64,000 nt of DNA from Mucilaginibacter straminoryzae (GTDB lineage Bacteria; Bacteroidota; Bacteroidia; Sphingobacteriales; Sphingobacteriaceae). How positions within the stretch are numbered: the first letter of the stretch is position 1; each line of letters begins with the position of its first letter. The notes below the pieces were generated by a model. It did not search any database. It was not told the DNA's origin and saw nothing but the letters and a program-made list of their open reading frames with translations. Positions 50,879 through 59,387 of the stretch are shown here, piece after piece. The position numbers and the translations under genes were made by a program. The stretch covers positions 788,217-852,216 of the forward strand of contig NZ_JALJEJ010000001.1 of assembly GCF_022953055.1 (NCBI RefSeq), written 5' to 3'.

Positions 50879-52306
50879 ATGGAAAAAACTTGTACAAGTG
50901 TTTGGAATAGTTGCCTTCAGATCATTAAAGATAACATCCCGGCCCAGAGTTTTAAAACCTGGTTCGAGCCGATTAAAGCTTTAAGGATAGAAGGAAGTGT
51001 TCTGACTATACAGGTACCAAGTTTATTCTTTTACGAGTGGCTTGAGGAACATTATGTAGGCTTGTTGCGCAAGACTATAAAAAAACAATTGGGTGATGAA
51101 GGACGTTTAGAATACAATATAGTTGTAGAACAATCGTCTTCTAGTAAGCCGTACACCACTAACATGCCGTCTAACGGTAATGGTGCAGAGGCCAAGAATC
51201 AGTCAATGCCGATACCGATCTCTATCAATAAAGATATAAAGAACCCGTTTGTAATACCGGGGCTGAAGAAACTGCACGTAGACCCGCAGTTGAACCAGAA
51301 TTATACCTTTGAGAATTTTGTAGAGGGCGATTGTAACCGCCTGGCACGTTCTGCAGGCTATGCAGTTGCTGCCAAACCGGGTGGTACTTCATTTAATCCC
51401 TTAATGATCTATGGCGGTGTAGGCTTGGGCAAAACCCACCTGGCGCAGGCGATAGGTAACGAGATTAAACGTACACTGCCGGATAAGCTGGTGCTTTACG
51501 TATCTTGCGAGAAGTTTACCCAGCAGTTTGTTGATGCGCTGAAGCATAATAACATTAACGACTTTGTGAACTTTTACCAGGCGATTGATGTGCTGATTAT
51601 GGATGACGTGCACAACTTTGCCGGTAAAGAGAAAACGCAGGATTTCTTCTTCCATATCTTTAACCATCTGCACCAGTCTGGCAAGCAGCTGATCATTACC
51701 TCAGACAAAGCGCCTAAAGATCTGGCCGGTTTGGAAGAGCGTTTGCTATCACGTTTCAAATGGGGTTTATCTGCCGATTTACAGATACCTGATCTGGAAA
51801 CCCGCATGGCGATCCTGAAGAATAAGATCTACCAGGATGGTATCGAGATTTCGAATGATGTGATTGAGTACGTAGCACACAACATTGATAATAACGTACG
51901 CGAACTGGAAGGCGCCATGGTTTCCCTGCTTGCGCAGTCTACCCTGAACAGGAAAGAGATAGACCTGAACCTGGCAAAGCAGATGCTGAAGAACTTCGTG
52001 AAAAATTCTGCAAAGGAAATTTCGATGGAGTATATCCAGAGCCTGGTGTGCGAATACTTCGAAGTGCCGGTAGAAATGCTGAAATCGCAAACCCGCAAAC
52101 GCGAAATTGTTCAGGCGCGTCAGATATCTATGTACCTGGCAAAGGCACACACAAAGAGCTCGCTGAAAACCATTGGTCATTTCTTTGGCGGCCGCGACCA
52201 CTCTACCGTGATCTATGCCTGCCAAACCGTAGAAGACCTGATCGATACGGATAAGAAGTTTAAAGGCTACGTTGCCGATATCCAGAAAAAACTGAAAATG
52301 TCTTAA
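50879..52306 (+). CDS. dnaA: Chromosomal replication initiator protein DnaA
   Basis: From the ATG at 50879 the protein has 475 residues. Domain I spans about 1-80 (SVWNSCLQIIKDNI), followed by a linker. The AAA+ domain III has Walker A GGVGLGKTH and Walker B VLIMDDVHNF. Domain IV ends with the DNA-binding signature GHFFGGRDHSTVIYACQ. It opens the origin by binding DnaA boxes. An in-frame ATG at 50840 would add 13 residues not seen in the family core, so I chose the later start. A terminator follows. It is not next to dnaN or recF. Confidence 0.96.
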   Translation: MEKTCTSVWNSCLQIIKDNIPAQSFKTWFEPIKALRIEGSVLTIQVPSLFFYEWLEEHYVGLLRKTIKKQLGDEGRLEYNIVVEQSSSSKPYTTNMPSNGNGAEAKNQSMPIPISINKDIKNPFVIPGLKKLHVDPQLNQNYTFENFVEGDCNRLARSAGYAVAAKPGGTSFNPLMIYGGVGLGKTHLAQAIGNEIKRTLPDKLVLYVSCEKFTQQFVDALKHNNINDFVNFYQAIDVLIMDDVHNFAGKEKTQDFFFHIFNHLHQSGKQLIITSDKAPKDLAGLEERLLSRFKWGLSADLQIPDLETRMAILKNKIYQDGIEISNDVIEYVAHNIDNNVRELEGAMVSLLAQSTLNRKEIDLNLAKQMLKNFVKNSAKEISMEYIQSLVCEYFEVPVEMLKSQTRKREIVQARQISMYLAKAHTKSSLKTIGHFFGGRDHSTVIYACQTVEDLIDTDKKFKGYVADIQKKLKMS

Positions 52307-52325
52307 TTGATTATAAATCCAACCG

Positions 52326-52354
52326 AAGCCTTGCGAAAGCAGGGCTTTTTTTAT
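52326..52354 (+). terminator. Rho-independent terminator after dnaA
   Basis: AAGCCTTGC pairs with GCAGGGCTT (one U-G pair) around a GAAA tetraloop, then a seven-T run. It starts 20 bases after the dnaA stop. No gene was found in the rest of the gap up to 52565. Confidence 0.88.
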
Positions 52355-52565
52355 GGTTTCGGCCATCAGCTGCCGGTTGGCTGGCAAAAGCCAGTGCGCC
52401 ACTGCTGCCACACTCGCCAGATTCGCCGCATTTACCACGTTTACCAGCCTGCCATGGGTTTGCTAACTTTTAAGTCAGGATTACTGCCATTATCCAGGCA
52501 CCATTATGTCTCACTATTGTTATTCATTTTAAGTAAATTTAACAGGCTTGTTTTATTCTTAATTT

Positions 52566-53030
52566 ATGAAAAATAGTATACTGCTTATTCTCCCGATGAT
52601 CTTGTTTGCCAAGGTTGGCCTGGCGCAAAGCACTGAACAAGACGGTATCAGGAAAACCATTAACACCTTATTCGACGCGATGAAAAAGGGAGACAGCACT
52701 TTACTGCGAACTACTTTTCATAAAAGCGCAGTGTTGCATACTATTTCTGCACAAAAGGATGGTACAGTGCTATTAGGAAACAAAGAGCGGATAGATGATT
52801 TTGCTAAAGCGGTAGGTACGCCGCACACCCAGGTTTGGGACGAGCGGATCACTATTACCGACATAAAGATAGATGGCGACTTGGCCAGTGTATGGGTGCC
52901 TTACAAATTTTATCTGGGCGGCAACTACAGCCATTGCGGTGTAGATAGTTTTCAGCTAATGAAAACTGCAGACGGCTGGAAGATTATTTACCTGGTGGAT
53001 ACGCGCCGAAAAGATAAGTGCCCGGAGTAG
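52566..53030 (+). CDS. Exported NTF2/SnoaL-like protein
   Basis: The 154-residue protein has a signal peptide (NSILLILPMILFAKVGLA) and an NTF2-like fold. The pattern is GIRKTINTLFDAMKKGD, FHKSAVLHTI, then ITDIKIDGDLASVWVPYKFY and DSFQLMKTADGWKIIYLVDTR. Members are small-molecule-binding or enzyme-like, but this one has no clear catalytic residues. It probably works in the periplasm. It ends one base before the converging Uma2 gene. Confidence 0.83.
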   Translation: MKNSILLILPMILFAKVGLAQSTEQDGIRKTINTLFDAMKKGDSTLLRTTFHKSAVLHTISAQKDGTVLLGNKERIDDFAKAVGTPHTQVWDERITITDIKIDGDLASVWVPYKFYLGGNYSHCGVDSFQLMKTADGWKIIYLVDTRRKDKCPE

Positions 53031-53031
53031 G

Positions 53032-53562
53032 TTAAAATTCTATTTCGAGAGGAAGAGATTTAACCGAAAGCTTTCCGTTTTGAGTCTCCTGATTTTCCTG
53101 ATATAAGTTCTCTCTCAATAAGTATTGCCAAACCTGCTTGGTTTCCGGATCTATAATAATATATTCAGCAATGGCATTTTGCTGGTATAACTGAAACTTA
53201 CGCTGTAGGTCGTGCTCTTTGTTGGTAGAAAGTATTTCGATAACCATATCCGGTGCGCCCATTATCCCTTTTTCAGCAATAAGCGCCTGCTTAGTCTTAC
53301 TTACAAACAGGATATCAGGCTGTACTACATTCTCGCCATTATTTAGATACACATCGCATGGCGATATAAATATGTCACCTAAACCGCTACTCTCTATAAG
53401 AGCTTGTAATTTAATAGCAAGTTTTAGCAAAAGTTTCTGATGTGTGGTTGTAGGTGAGGGCGACATATAAAGTGTATTGTCTATTACTTCACAAGCAGTC
53501 CCTTCCGGAAGCATTTCGAACACTTCCATTGCAGTACGTGGTATGTCAAGCAAATTTTTCAT
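53032..53562 (-). CDS. Uma2-family (DUF820) restriction-endonuclease-like protein
   Basis: From the ATG at 53562 the protein has 176 residues. It has the PD-(D/E)XK nuclease-like core: VVQPDILFVSK with the catalytic Asp, GAPDMVIEILST with the acidic residue, and YIIIDPETKQVWQY. The Uma2/DUF820 family is abundant in cyanobacteria and found in other phyla, with unknown biological role. An in-frame TTG at 53580 was rejected in favour of the ATG. It is slightly AT-rich and isolated, which may reflect transfer. Confidence 0.85.
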   Translation of the reverse strand: MKNLLDIPRTAMEVFEMLPEGTACEVIDNTLYMSPSPTTTHQKLLLKLAIKLQALIESSGLGDIFISPCDVYLNNGENVVQPDILFVSKTKQALIAEKGIMGAPDMVIEILSTNKEHDLQRKFQLYQQNAIAEYIIIDPETKQVWQYLLRENLYQENQETQNGKLSVKSLPLEIEF

Positions 53563-53605
53563 TACAACACTAATATACAAATAAGCTAATTAACAGCAGA
53601 ATTGT

Positions 53606-54154
53606 TTACAACGCCCTCAAATGCCATAGCGCATAAAACAGCGCGGTTACGTGTAGCGCTTGCGGGATCTGATGGCTGGCGAGCAGTTGTTTAATTTCTT
53701 CTATGGTATATTCCTCAATCAGGATTTCCTCGTGTTCATCTAACGATTGTTCTGCTACTTTCTTGCCGCCTGTTGCCAGGAAGTTATAAGTAACGTTGGT
53801 AGAGGTAGAGGGATTGGGATAAATGCTGCCCAAGGATTCAAACTTCTCGAATACATAACCGGTTTCTTCCAGCAATTCGCGACGGATGGCGGCTTCCGGT
53901 TCTTCACCTTTTTCAATTACACCGCCCGGTATCTCTAAAGATACAATGCCTGCTGCATGGCGGTACTGGCGAACCATCAATACTTTGCCTTCCTCGGTCA
54001 GCGCTACAACGCTTGCCCAGTTCGGATATTCCAGTACGTAATAATCGTCTTTAACACGACCATCGGGCAGTTCGCAAACGTCTTTACGCAAGGTAGCCCA
54101 GCGGTCTTTAATAAGATATGTTGATGACAGTTTTTTCCAGGTCAGATCTTTCAT
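53606..54154 (-). CDS. NUDIX hydrolase, ADP-ribose-pyrophosphatase-like
   Basis: The 182-residue protein has a complete Nudix box at residues 77-99 (GGVIEKGEEPEAAIRRELL then EETGY). The N-terminal KDDYYVLEYPNWASVVALTEEGKVLMVRQYRH is typical of ADP-sugar pyrophosphatases, which hydrolyse ADP-ribose and related compounds. The preferred substrate cannot be fixed from sequence. It is downstream of the TPM-LemA unit but separated from it by a terminator, so it is likely a single-gene transcript. Confidence 0.92.
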   Translation of the reverse strand: MKDLTWKKLSSTYLIKDRWATLRKDVCELPDGRVKDDYYVLEYPNWASVVALTEEGKVLMVRQYRHAAGIVSLEIPGGVIEKGEEPEAAIRRELLEETGYVFEKFESLGSIYPNPSTSTNVTYNFLATGGKKVAEQSLDEHEEILIEEYTIEEIKQLLASHQIPQALHVTALFYALWHLRAL

Positions 54155-54215
54155 AGAATTTAGAATACAGAATGTTGAATAACCAATATTAACTAAAGTT
54201 CCGTTTAGGGATAAT

Positions 54216-54267
54216 AAAAAATGCTGAATAAGAATAGATGATTAAGTCGATATTCTTTATTCAGCAT
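54216..54267 (-). terminator. Terminator after the LemA/TPM operon
   Basis: On the reverse strand ATGCTGAATAAAGAATA pairs with TATTCTTATTCAGCAT (one bulge), followed by TTTTTTA. It lies 23 bases past the stop of the operon's last gene. Confidence 0.85.
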
Positions 54268-54289
54268 ACCATATTTTTAATGGGCTTAT

Positions 54290-55087
54290 CTACCAGCTGC
54301 CGCTGCTGCCACCGCCACCGAAGCTGCCGCCGCCGAAACCGCCGAAGCCACCGCCACCGGAACCACCACCGCCAGAGAATCCGCCCCAGTCGTCGCCACC
54401 GCGTCTGCCGCTGCTGCCCAACATATTGCCGGCAAGGAACCACCAGAACGGGCTTGCACCGCCACGGCTGCCAATAATATGGCCACCGCCACCGCCGCCT
54501 CTTCTTCGGAAAATGATAATCAGTATCACCACAATAATAATTAGAATAGCGCCACCGCTGCCCTGGCCGCTCTTGCGCTTCTTTTTCTGCGATTGAGGGT
54601 CAGCCTTAAATTCGCCTTTGGTAGCTTTAATGATATCGTCCGTGGCCTTATCAAGTCCGCCATAGTAATCACCCTGGCGGAACAGAGGTTTAATATCTTT
54701 CTGGATAATTTGCTGGGTAACAATATCCGGCAAGGCGCCTTCAAGTCCGTACCCGGTTTGTATAGTCATCTTACGGTCGTTCAGGGCCACCAATACCAGC
54801 ACCCCGTTATTTTTACCACTTTGCCCGATTCCCCATTTACGGCCCAGCATGGTACCATACTCATTAATATCATAGTCGCCTACTGATTTGATGATCACTA
54901 CGGCAATCTGGGTAGAGGAAGAATCGTTAAAGGCGACCAGTTTATTCTCCAACTGCTGCTTATCATTGGCAGATAAGGTATTGGTAAAGTCGGTAACCAG
55001 TGTGGTTGACTTTTCGGGGAAATCCTGTGCCTTGCTCATAGAGAAAGCCAGCAGCAGCCCGAAAACCAATAATATTTTTCTAAACAT
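54290..55087 (-). CDS. TPM-domain protein with membrane segment and glycine-rich tail (YgcG-like)
   Basis: The 265-residue protein has a signal peptide (RKILLVFGLLLAFSMSKA) and a TPM domain at about 25-150 with DFTNTLSANDKQQLENKL and GYGLEGALPDIVTQQI. A membrane segment follows at about 180-195 (GGAILIIIVVILIIIF). The C-terminal 60 residues are almost all Gly and Ser with Phe, a flexible tail. TPM proteins are tied to membrane-protein or photosystem quality control in other organisms. It is last of three genes with TPM and LemA. Confidence 0.9.
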   Translation of the reverse strand: MFRKILLVFGLLLAFSMSKAQDFPEKSTTLVTDFTNTLSANDKQQLENKLVAFNDSSSTQIAVVIIKSVGDYDINEYGTMLGRKWGIGQSGKNNGVLVLVALNDRKMTIQTGYGLEGALPDIVTQQIIQKDIKPLFRQGDYYGGLDKATDDIIKATKGEFKADPQSQKKKRKSGQGSGGAILIIIVVILIIIFRRRGGGGGGHIIGSRGGASPFWWFLAGNMLGSSGRRGGDDWGGFSGGGGSGGGGFGGFGGGSFGGGGSSGSW

Positions 55088-55098
55088 TGTAATTAGGT

Positions 55099-55533
55099 TT
55101 ATTCGCCGTCCATAAAGGCAACATCGTCAGAAAGCTCGTTCGTGTCGCCGCTTTGGTGCGGGAAATATTTTTTCAATTGTTCACCTGCCAGGGTACATCC
55201 GGTAACGATACCTTCAACCAGGTTGCCCACCTTAAACTCGTTCAGCATGGCTTCTTTGGTGCTGTCCCAGAAATCATCGGGCACCACAGAGTTGATACCT
55301 GCATCGCCAATAATGGCAAATTTCCGGTCAACAGTGGCCACGTAAACCAGTACGCCGTTACGTGCTTTGGTTTTTTCCATGTCGAGCTGGTAGAAATATT
55401 TAGCCGCACGGTCAAGCACCTCTTCGCTGCAGTTCTTTTCAACGCAGACCCTGATTTCGCCCGAGGTGTTTTTCTCGGCGCGTTCTACAGCTTCGCGTAT
55501 CAGCTGCTGTTCTTCTTCGGTGAAAATAGACAT
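55099..55533 (-). CDS. TPM-domain protein (short, soluble)
   Basis: From the ATG at 55533 the protein has 144 residues. Its TPM domain has FTEEEQQLIREAVERAEKNTSGEIRVCVE and RNGVLVYVATVDRKFAIIGDAGIN. There is no signal peptide or membrane segment, so it probably stays in the cytoplasm or on the inner face of the membrane. The alternative GTG at 55566 lies inside a tandem-repeat hairpin and was rejected. It sits 11 bases upstream of the second TPM gene, in an operon with lemA. Confidence 0.9.
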   Translation of the reverse strand: MSIFTEEEQQLIREAVERAEKNTSGEIRVCVEKNCSEEVLDRAAKYFYQLDMEKTKARNGVLVYVATVDRKFAIIGDAGINSVVPDDFWDSTKEAMLNEFKVGNLVEGIVTGCTLAGEQLKKYFPHQSGDTNELSDDVAFMDGE

Positions 55534-55536
55534 CTT

Positions 55537-55623
55537 CTGATTGCACTGATTTTTATGTGATTTCACCGATTGCTAATGATTCAAACCCAATCGGTGTAAT
55601 CAAAAGTATAATCGGTGAAATCG
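55537..55623. repeat. Inverted array of GATTTCACCGATT-type units between lemA and TPM
   Basis: Left arm 55537-55573 reads GATTGCACTGATT..GATTTCACCGATTGC. Right arm 55588-55623 reads AATCGGTGTAATC..AATCGGTGAAATCG, its reverse complement. The units are 11-13 bases. The array lies between two genes of one operon. Confidence 0.8.
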
Positions 55624-55632
55624 AAATAATTT

Positions 55633-56211
55633 TTAGAATTGTACTTTCGGGGCAGCCTGTGCATTAGCATCTGCCTGGAAGTAACCTTTAGGTGTAAAGC
55701 CAAACATCTTAGCGGTCAGGTTAGCCGGAAACTCGCGGATCTTGCTGTTATAAGATTGTACGGAGTTGTTAAAGTCCATACGGGCAACGCTGATGCGGTT
55801 TTCTGTTCCTTCTAACTGGGCCTGCAGGTTGGTGAAGTTTTCGTTCGCCTTCAGGTTAGGGTAATTTTCTGAAGCTACCAATAAGCGGCCAAGGGCTGTA
55901 CTTAACTGGCCTTGTGCTTCTTGGTATTTCTGTACGTTTTCTGGTGTAAGTTTGGTAGGGTCTACCTGGATAGAGGTCGCTTTTGCGCGTGCTTCGGTTA
56001 CTGCTGTCAGTGTGCTTTTTTCAAAATTTGCCACACCTTTTACCGTTGCAACCAGGTTAGGGATCAGGTCTGCACGGCGCTGATACTGGCTTTGTACCGT
56101 TCCCCATTTAGCCTTGGTGTCTTCATCCATCTTCACAATGCTATTGTAGCTGCAAGAACTTAAGGACATTACTGCCGCAAAGGCAAATATTACTGTGAAT
56201 AGTTTTTTCAT
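55633..56211 (-). CDS. lemA: LemA family protein, lipoprotein
   Basis: The 192-residue protein has a signal ending in the lipobox SLSSC, so Cys20 is likely lipidated. The body is the LemA four-helix bundle: QYQRRADLIPNLVATVKGVANFEKSTLTAVTEARAKA, SENYPNLKANENFTNLQAQLEGTENRI and FNNSVQSYNSKIREFP. LemA is a membrane-bound protein of poorly understood role, often coupled with TPM proteins as here. It heads the lemA-TPM-TPM unit on the reverse strand, with a repeat array between it and the first TPM gene. Confidence 0.93.
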   Translation of the reverse strand: MKKLFTVIFAFAAVMSLSSCSYNSIVKMDEDTKAKWGTVQSQYQRRADLIPNLVATVKGVANFEKSTLTAVTEARAKATSIQVDPTKLTPENVQKYQEAQGQLSTALGRLLVASENYPNLKANENFTNLQAQLEGTENRISVARMDFNNSVQSYNSKIREFPANLTAKMFGFTPKGYFQADANAQAAPKVQF

Positions 56212-56367
56212 TTTTAACCGTTTTGTATTTTGTTTAAAGTTAGATACAAATTGTATACCGTTGTTACAACATTTGCACTTACTGCCACTATGGCAAGTTA
56301 GCGCAACGATGATGTAAGTTAAATGACGGTAATCACAAATCCAAAACGGTTATGCAGCCTTCAGGTT

Positions 56368-56919
56368 TTAGTTGGCCCTGAAACCTTCTAATTGCAATAC
56401 TTTCTTTTTCAGAATTCCACGGGCGCGGTGCAGGGTAGTGCGTGAAAGCAGTTCGGTAATGCCCAGCATGTTACCAATCTCCTGGTGCGAATAACCTTCG
56501 ATAGCATACAGGTTAAAAACAGAGCGGTAATTACCCGGAAGTTCCTGTATAATATTCATCAGTTCTTTAGCTTCTACCGGGTTGTTTTGTGCGGTGCTAA
56601 AGAATGGGGTGCTGTATTCGCCGATTTCTTCGGTTAAAACCATTGGTTTTAATTTGCGGTAACGCGAAATAGCCGTATGCGTCATAATCCTTCTGATCCA
56701 TCCCTCTATGCTGCCCTCACCACGGAAATTGTGCAGGTTTTTGAAAAGCTTGATAAAGCCTTCCTGTAAAACGTCCTGCGCTTCGTCACGGTCTGAGGTG
56801 TAGCGCATACATACCGCTAACATTTTTGGCGCCATTACCTTATATAGTAGGTCCTGCTGCTTACGGTCGTTATTTTTGCAGCCTTCAAAAATTCTGGTTA
56901 AGCTTTTTTCGCAGATCAT
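56368..56919 (-). CDS. ECF-type RNA polymerase sigma factor
   Basis: The 183-residue sigma factor has region 2 (YKVMAPKMLAVCMRYTSDRDEAQDVLQEGFIKLF) and region 4 (LPGNYRSVFNLYAIEGYSHQEIGNMLGI). The two are joined by a short linker, as in group 4 sigma factors. No anti-sigma gene follows it. It sits upstream of lemA in the same direction with a 156-base gap, so it could drive the LemA/TPM genes, but this is unproven. The RTTLHRARGILKK tail is typical. Confidence 0.92.
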   Translation of the reverse strand: MICEKSLTRIFEGCKNNDRKQQDLLYKVMAPKMLAVCMRYTSDRDEAQDVLQEGFIKLFKNLHNFRGEGSIEGWIRRIMTHTAISRYRKLKPMVLTEEIGEYSTPFFSTAQNNPVEAKELMNIIQELPGNYRSVFNLYAIEGYSHQEIGNMLGITELLSRTTLHRARGILKKKVLQLEGFRAN

Positions 56920-57013
56920 GATAAATGTTGTTTTGTTATGCCACCTATGCCAAAATTTTCGCCAATAAATTAAATTATTGATTATCAGATAATTATTGTA
57001 ATTTGGAAGAACT

Positions 57014-57037
57014 AAACTGTTCGTTAGCGAACAGTTT
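57014..57037. promoter_or_regulatory. Perfect inverted repeat upstream of the FAD-dehydrogenase gene
   Basis: AAACTGTTCG-TTAG-CGAACAGTTT is a perfect 10-base-pair inverted repeat with a four-base spacer, 9 bases before the -33 TTG. It could be an operator or a terminator for upstream transcription. Confidence 0.5.
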
Positions 57038-57045
57038 TAGTACCC

Positions 57046-57079
57046 TTGCGGACACTTTGCCGCTAAATGGTTAATTTTG
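57046..57079 (+). promoter_or_regulatory. Promoter TTG-N23-TAATTTTG for the FAD-dehydrogenase gene
   Basis: A -33 TTG at 57046-57048 and a -7 TAATTTTG at 57072-57079 are 23 bases apart, the long end of the usual range. Confidence 0.5.
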
Positions 57080-57110
57080 CAGCATCCGGGATAAAAACCC
57101 GGCAAGTATT

Positions 57111-58661
57111 ATGATTAAGGAAGTTGAAATTGTATGCCAGCCAGGGCAGCATCAGGACGAAGATGCGATCAAAGGTTTAGCAGCAGCCGCTGTTAAAACC
57201 GCTCCGAAAAATATTACAGCTGTAAAAATTTTAAAACGTTCGATAGATGCACGTGGCCGTAAGGTAGTGTACCGCATGCAGGTAAGGGTTTATATCAACG
57301 AGCCTGCGCCGCAGGAACATCACGTGGTGAAATACCCTAATATTAGCTTGGCAAAACCGGTGATTATTGTAGGCGCGGGTCCGGCAGGACTGTTTGCCGC
57401 CTTACAGTGTATTAAGCAGGGATTGAAGCCAATTGTGCTCGAACGTGGCAAAGATGTAAAGCAACGCCGCCGGGATCTGGCGAATATCAATAAACAAGGC
57501 TTGATTAATCCGGAATCGAATTACTGTTTTGGAGAAGGTGGCGCGGGTACTTATTCTGATGGTAAATTATATACCCGTTCAACCAAGCGTGGAGATGTAA
57601 ACGAAGCGCTGAAAGTTTTTACAGACCACGGTGCTACGGAAGATATTTTAGTAGATGCAAGGCCGCATATAGGTACCAACAAGCTGCCGCAAATTATCAC
57701 GGCAATTCGCGAAACCATACAAAATGCTGGCGGTGAAGTTCGGTTTGATACGAAGGTAACGCGACTGATCGTCAGTTTCGATAAGATAAAAGGCGCGGAG
57801 CTTGCAGGTGGCGAGAAGGTAATGGCAGATGCACTGATCCTGGCAACCGGCCATTCCGCGCGGGACGTTTTCGAGATGTTGCATCACCAGCATATCCTGA
57901 TCGAAGCGAAACCATTTGCCCTGGGTGTCCGGATAGAGCATCCGCAGGAAGTGATCGACCAGGCGCAATATAAATGTGCAGACCGCGGGCCGTACCTGCC
58001 GCCATCTTATTACAGCCTGGTAGAACAGGTGGATGGCCGGGGCGTATTCTCGTTCTGTATGTGTCCCGGTGGAATTATTGCCCCCTGCGCGACAGACTTT
58101 AATGAAATTGTAGTGAATGGCTGGAGCCCTTCTAAACGAAATAATCCTTATGCTAATTCCGGAACTGTAGTGCAGATCAACCTGGAAGATGTCCCCGGAA
58201 AGGAAGGCGATCCTTTCCGTTTGCTGAATTTTCAAAAACAGGTGGAGTTAGCGGCTTACCAACATGGCGGCGGTAACCTGGTCGCACCTGCGCAGCGGAT
58301 GGTCGATTTTGTCGAGGGGAGGGTATCGCGAGACCTTCCAGTAAATTCTTACCTACCGGGAACAAAATCAATCGGCTTAAAAGAAGTGCTGCCCAAGTTT
58401 GTACATGATAGCCTGAAGAAAGCGTTGCCGGTATTCGGCAAAAAAATGAAAGGTTACTACACCAATGAGGCGATTTTGGTAGGGGTGGAGTCAAGAACTT
58501 CATCACCGGTAAAAATCCCGCGCGATAAAGAAACGTTACAGCATCCGCAAGTCGGTGGGCTGTTTCCTTGCGGCGAAGGTGCAGGCTACGCCGGTGGCAT
58601 TATTTCTGCTGCGATTGACGGGATCAACTGCGCTGACGCAGCATTTAAATATTTAGGCTAA
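57111..58661 (+). CDS. NAD(P)/FAD-dependent oxidoreductase (COG2509-like)
   Basis: The 516-residue flavoprotein has an N-terminal ferredoxin-like region (about 1-65) and then the FAD-binding GxGxxG in IIVGAGPAGLFAALQC (residues 85-100). It also has NYCFGEGGAGTYSDGKLYTR, LATGHSARDVFEML and the C-terminal FAD site GLFPCGEGAGYAGGIISAAIDG. It matches the group of uncharacterised FAD-dependent dehydrogenases. The substrate is unknown. It overlaps the DinB gene by one base, so the two are co-translated. Confidence 0.9.
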   Translation: MIKEVEIVCQPGQHQDEDAIKGLAAAAVKTAPKNITAVKILKRSIDARGRKVVYRMQVRVYINEPAPQEHHVVKYPNISLAKPVIIVGAGPAGLFAALQCIKQGLKPIVLERGKDVKQRRRDLANINKQGLINPESNYCFGEGGAGTYSDGKLYTRSTKRGDVNEALKVFTDHGATEDILVDARPHIGTNKLPQIITAIRETIQNAGGEVRFDTKVTRLIVSFDKIKGAELAGGEKVMADALILATGHSARDVFEMLHHQHILIEAKPFALGVRIEHPQEVIDQAQYKCADRGPYLPPSYYSLVEQVDGRGVFSFCMCPGGIIAPCATDFNEIVVNGWSPSKRNNPYANSGTVVQINLEDVPGKEGDPFRLLNFQKQVELAAYQHGGGNLVAPAQRMVDFVEGRVSRDLPVNSYLPGTKSIGLKEVLPKFVHDSLKKALPVFGKKMKGYYTNEAILVGVESRTSSPVKIPRDKETLQHPQVGGLFPCGEGAGYAGGIISAAIDGINCADAAFKYLG

Positions 58662-59146
58662 TGGCAACTACAGCAGAAATTTTAGAGCGAAAGTTTGACA
58701 ACGTATTTCACGGGCAGCCCTGGTATGGCAGAAATATCTTTGACATCATCAGTGATGTAACTTTCGAAACGGCCTACGAAAAGCCGGCAGGTGCAGCCCA
58801 CACTATTTTAGAGATACTGCTGCACATGCTCAGCTGGACGCAGGAGGTTACTGCACGCTTAGGTGGTAAATTTGCCGGTACACCGGAAGGGGACGACTGG
58901 CCCAAAGCCGGTAAGCCCGACGAGGCAAGGCTGCCCCAAGTAATTAATGATCTGAAACTTGCTAATGTAAATTTGGTAAAAGCTATCCACGAGTTGCCGG
59001 ATGAAAAATGGCAGCAGCTGATCAACGATGAGCGGGATGAAGAACCGGTAGCTACCTATGAAGGCTTAGTGGATGGGTTTATCCAGCACCAGGTTTACCA
59101 TGCGGGGCAGATCGCAATCTTAAACCGGATGCTGGGCGGACGTTAA
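58661..59146 (+). CDS. DinB family protein
   Basis: The 161-residue four-helix-bundle protein has the DinB/YfiT pattern with metal-ligand histidines in AAHTILEILLHMLSWTQEV and HQVYHAGQIAIL. The family includes thiol S-transferases and damage-inducible proteins. It is translationally coupled to the FAD dehydrogenase by a one-base overlap (TAATG). Its 3' end overlaps the converging small gene by four bases. Confidence 0.92.
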   Translation: MATTAEILERKFDNVFHGQPWYGRNIFDIISDVTFETAYEKPAGAAHTILEILLHMLSWTQEVTARLGGKFAGTPEGDDWPKAGKPDEARLPQVINDLKLANVNLVKAIHELPDEKWQQLINDERDEEPVATYEGLVDGFIQHQVYHAGQIAILNRMLGGR

Positions 59147-59355
59147 TCTTCCAGTTCGCGGCATTCAAAACCCGCCCCTTGCAATACATGCTCGATTTGT
59201 GAAGGCGATAAATCCGGCGCATCTACCCGCAGTATCCGGTCGCAATCTTCCAGGTCGAAGTTCCACCTTTTGATGTTCTGGTCTTGCAGCAGATTTGCAA
59301 TACGGCTTACTTCGCGCTGCTCACGAACGCTTGTTCTAAACACCATAATCTCCAT
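59143..59355 (-). CDS. Small HMA-like (ferredoxin-fold) protein of unknown function
   Basis: The 70-residue protein reads EIMVFRTSVREQREVSRIA, then KRWNFDLEDCDRILRVDAP, which resembles a heavy-metal-associated ferredoxin fold. The usual CxxC metal motif is absent, although one Cys lies in DLEDCDRI. It is directly downstream of the membrane protein and sigma-factor genes on the same strand, 32 bases away, so it may belong to that unit. Function unknown. Confidence 0.7.
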   Translation of the reverse strand: MEIMVFRTSVREQREVSRIANLLQDQNIKRWNFDLEDCDRILRVDAPDLSPSQIEHVLQGAGFECRELED

Positions 59356-59387
59356 AGTTCTCTTATTTTAGCAATTAGCGCTATTGA

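Noticed and set aside
51779..52438. Reverse-strand reading frame of 219 residues over dnaA
   Set aside because: It mirrors the dnaA coding sequence and contains no domain. DnaA is certain.
53032..53562. Part of a restriction-modification or defence system (Uma2 nuclease fold)
   Set aside because: No methyltransferase or other defence gene is adjacent. The family is often isolated.
54238..54477. Arg/His-rich frames over the glycine-rich tail of the TPM protein
   Set aside because: They are by-products of the GGC/GGT-rich codons of the real gene.
57648..58235. Reverse-strand reading frame of 195 residues over the FAD dehydrogenase
   Set aside because: The forward protein is a clear flavoprotein. 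The reverse frame is a shadow of it.
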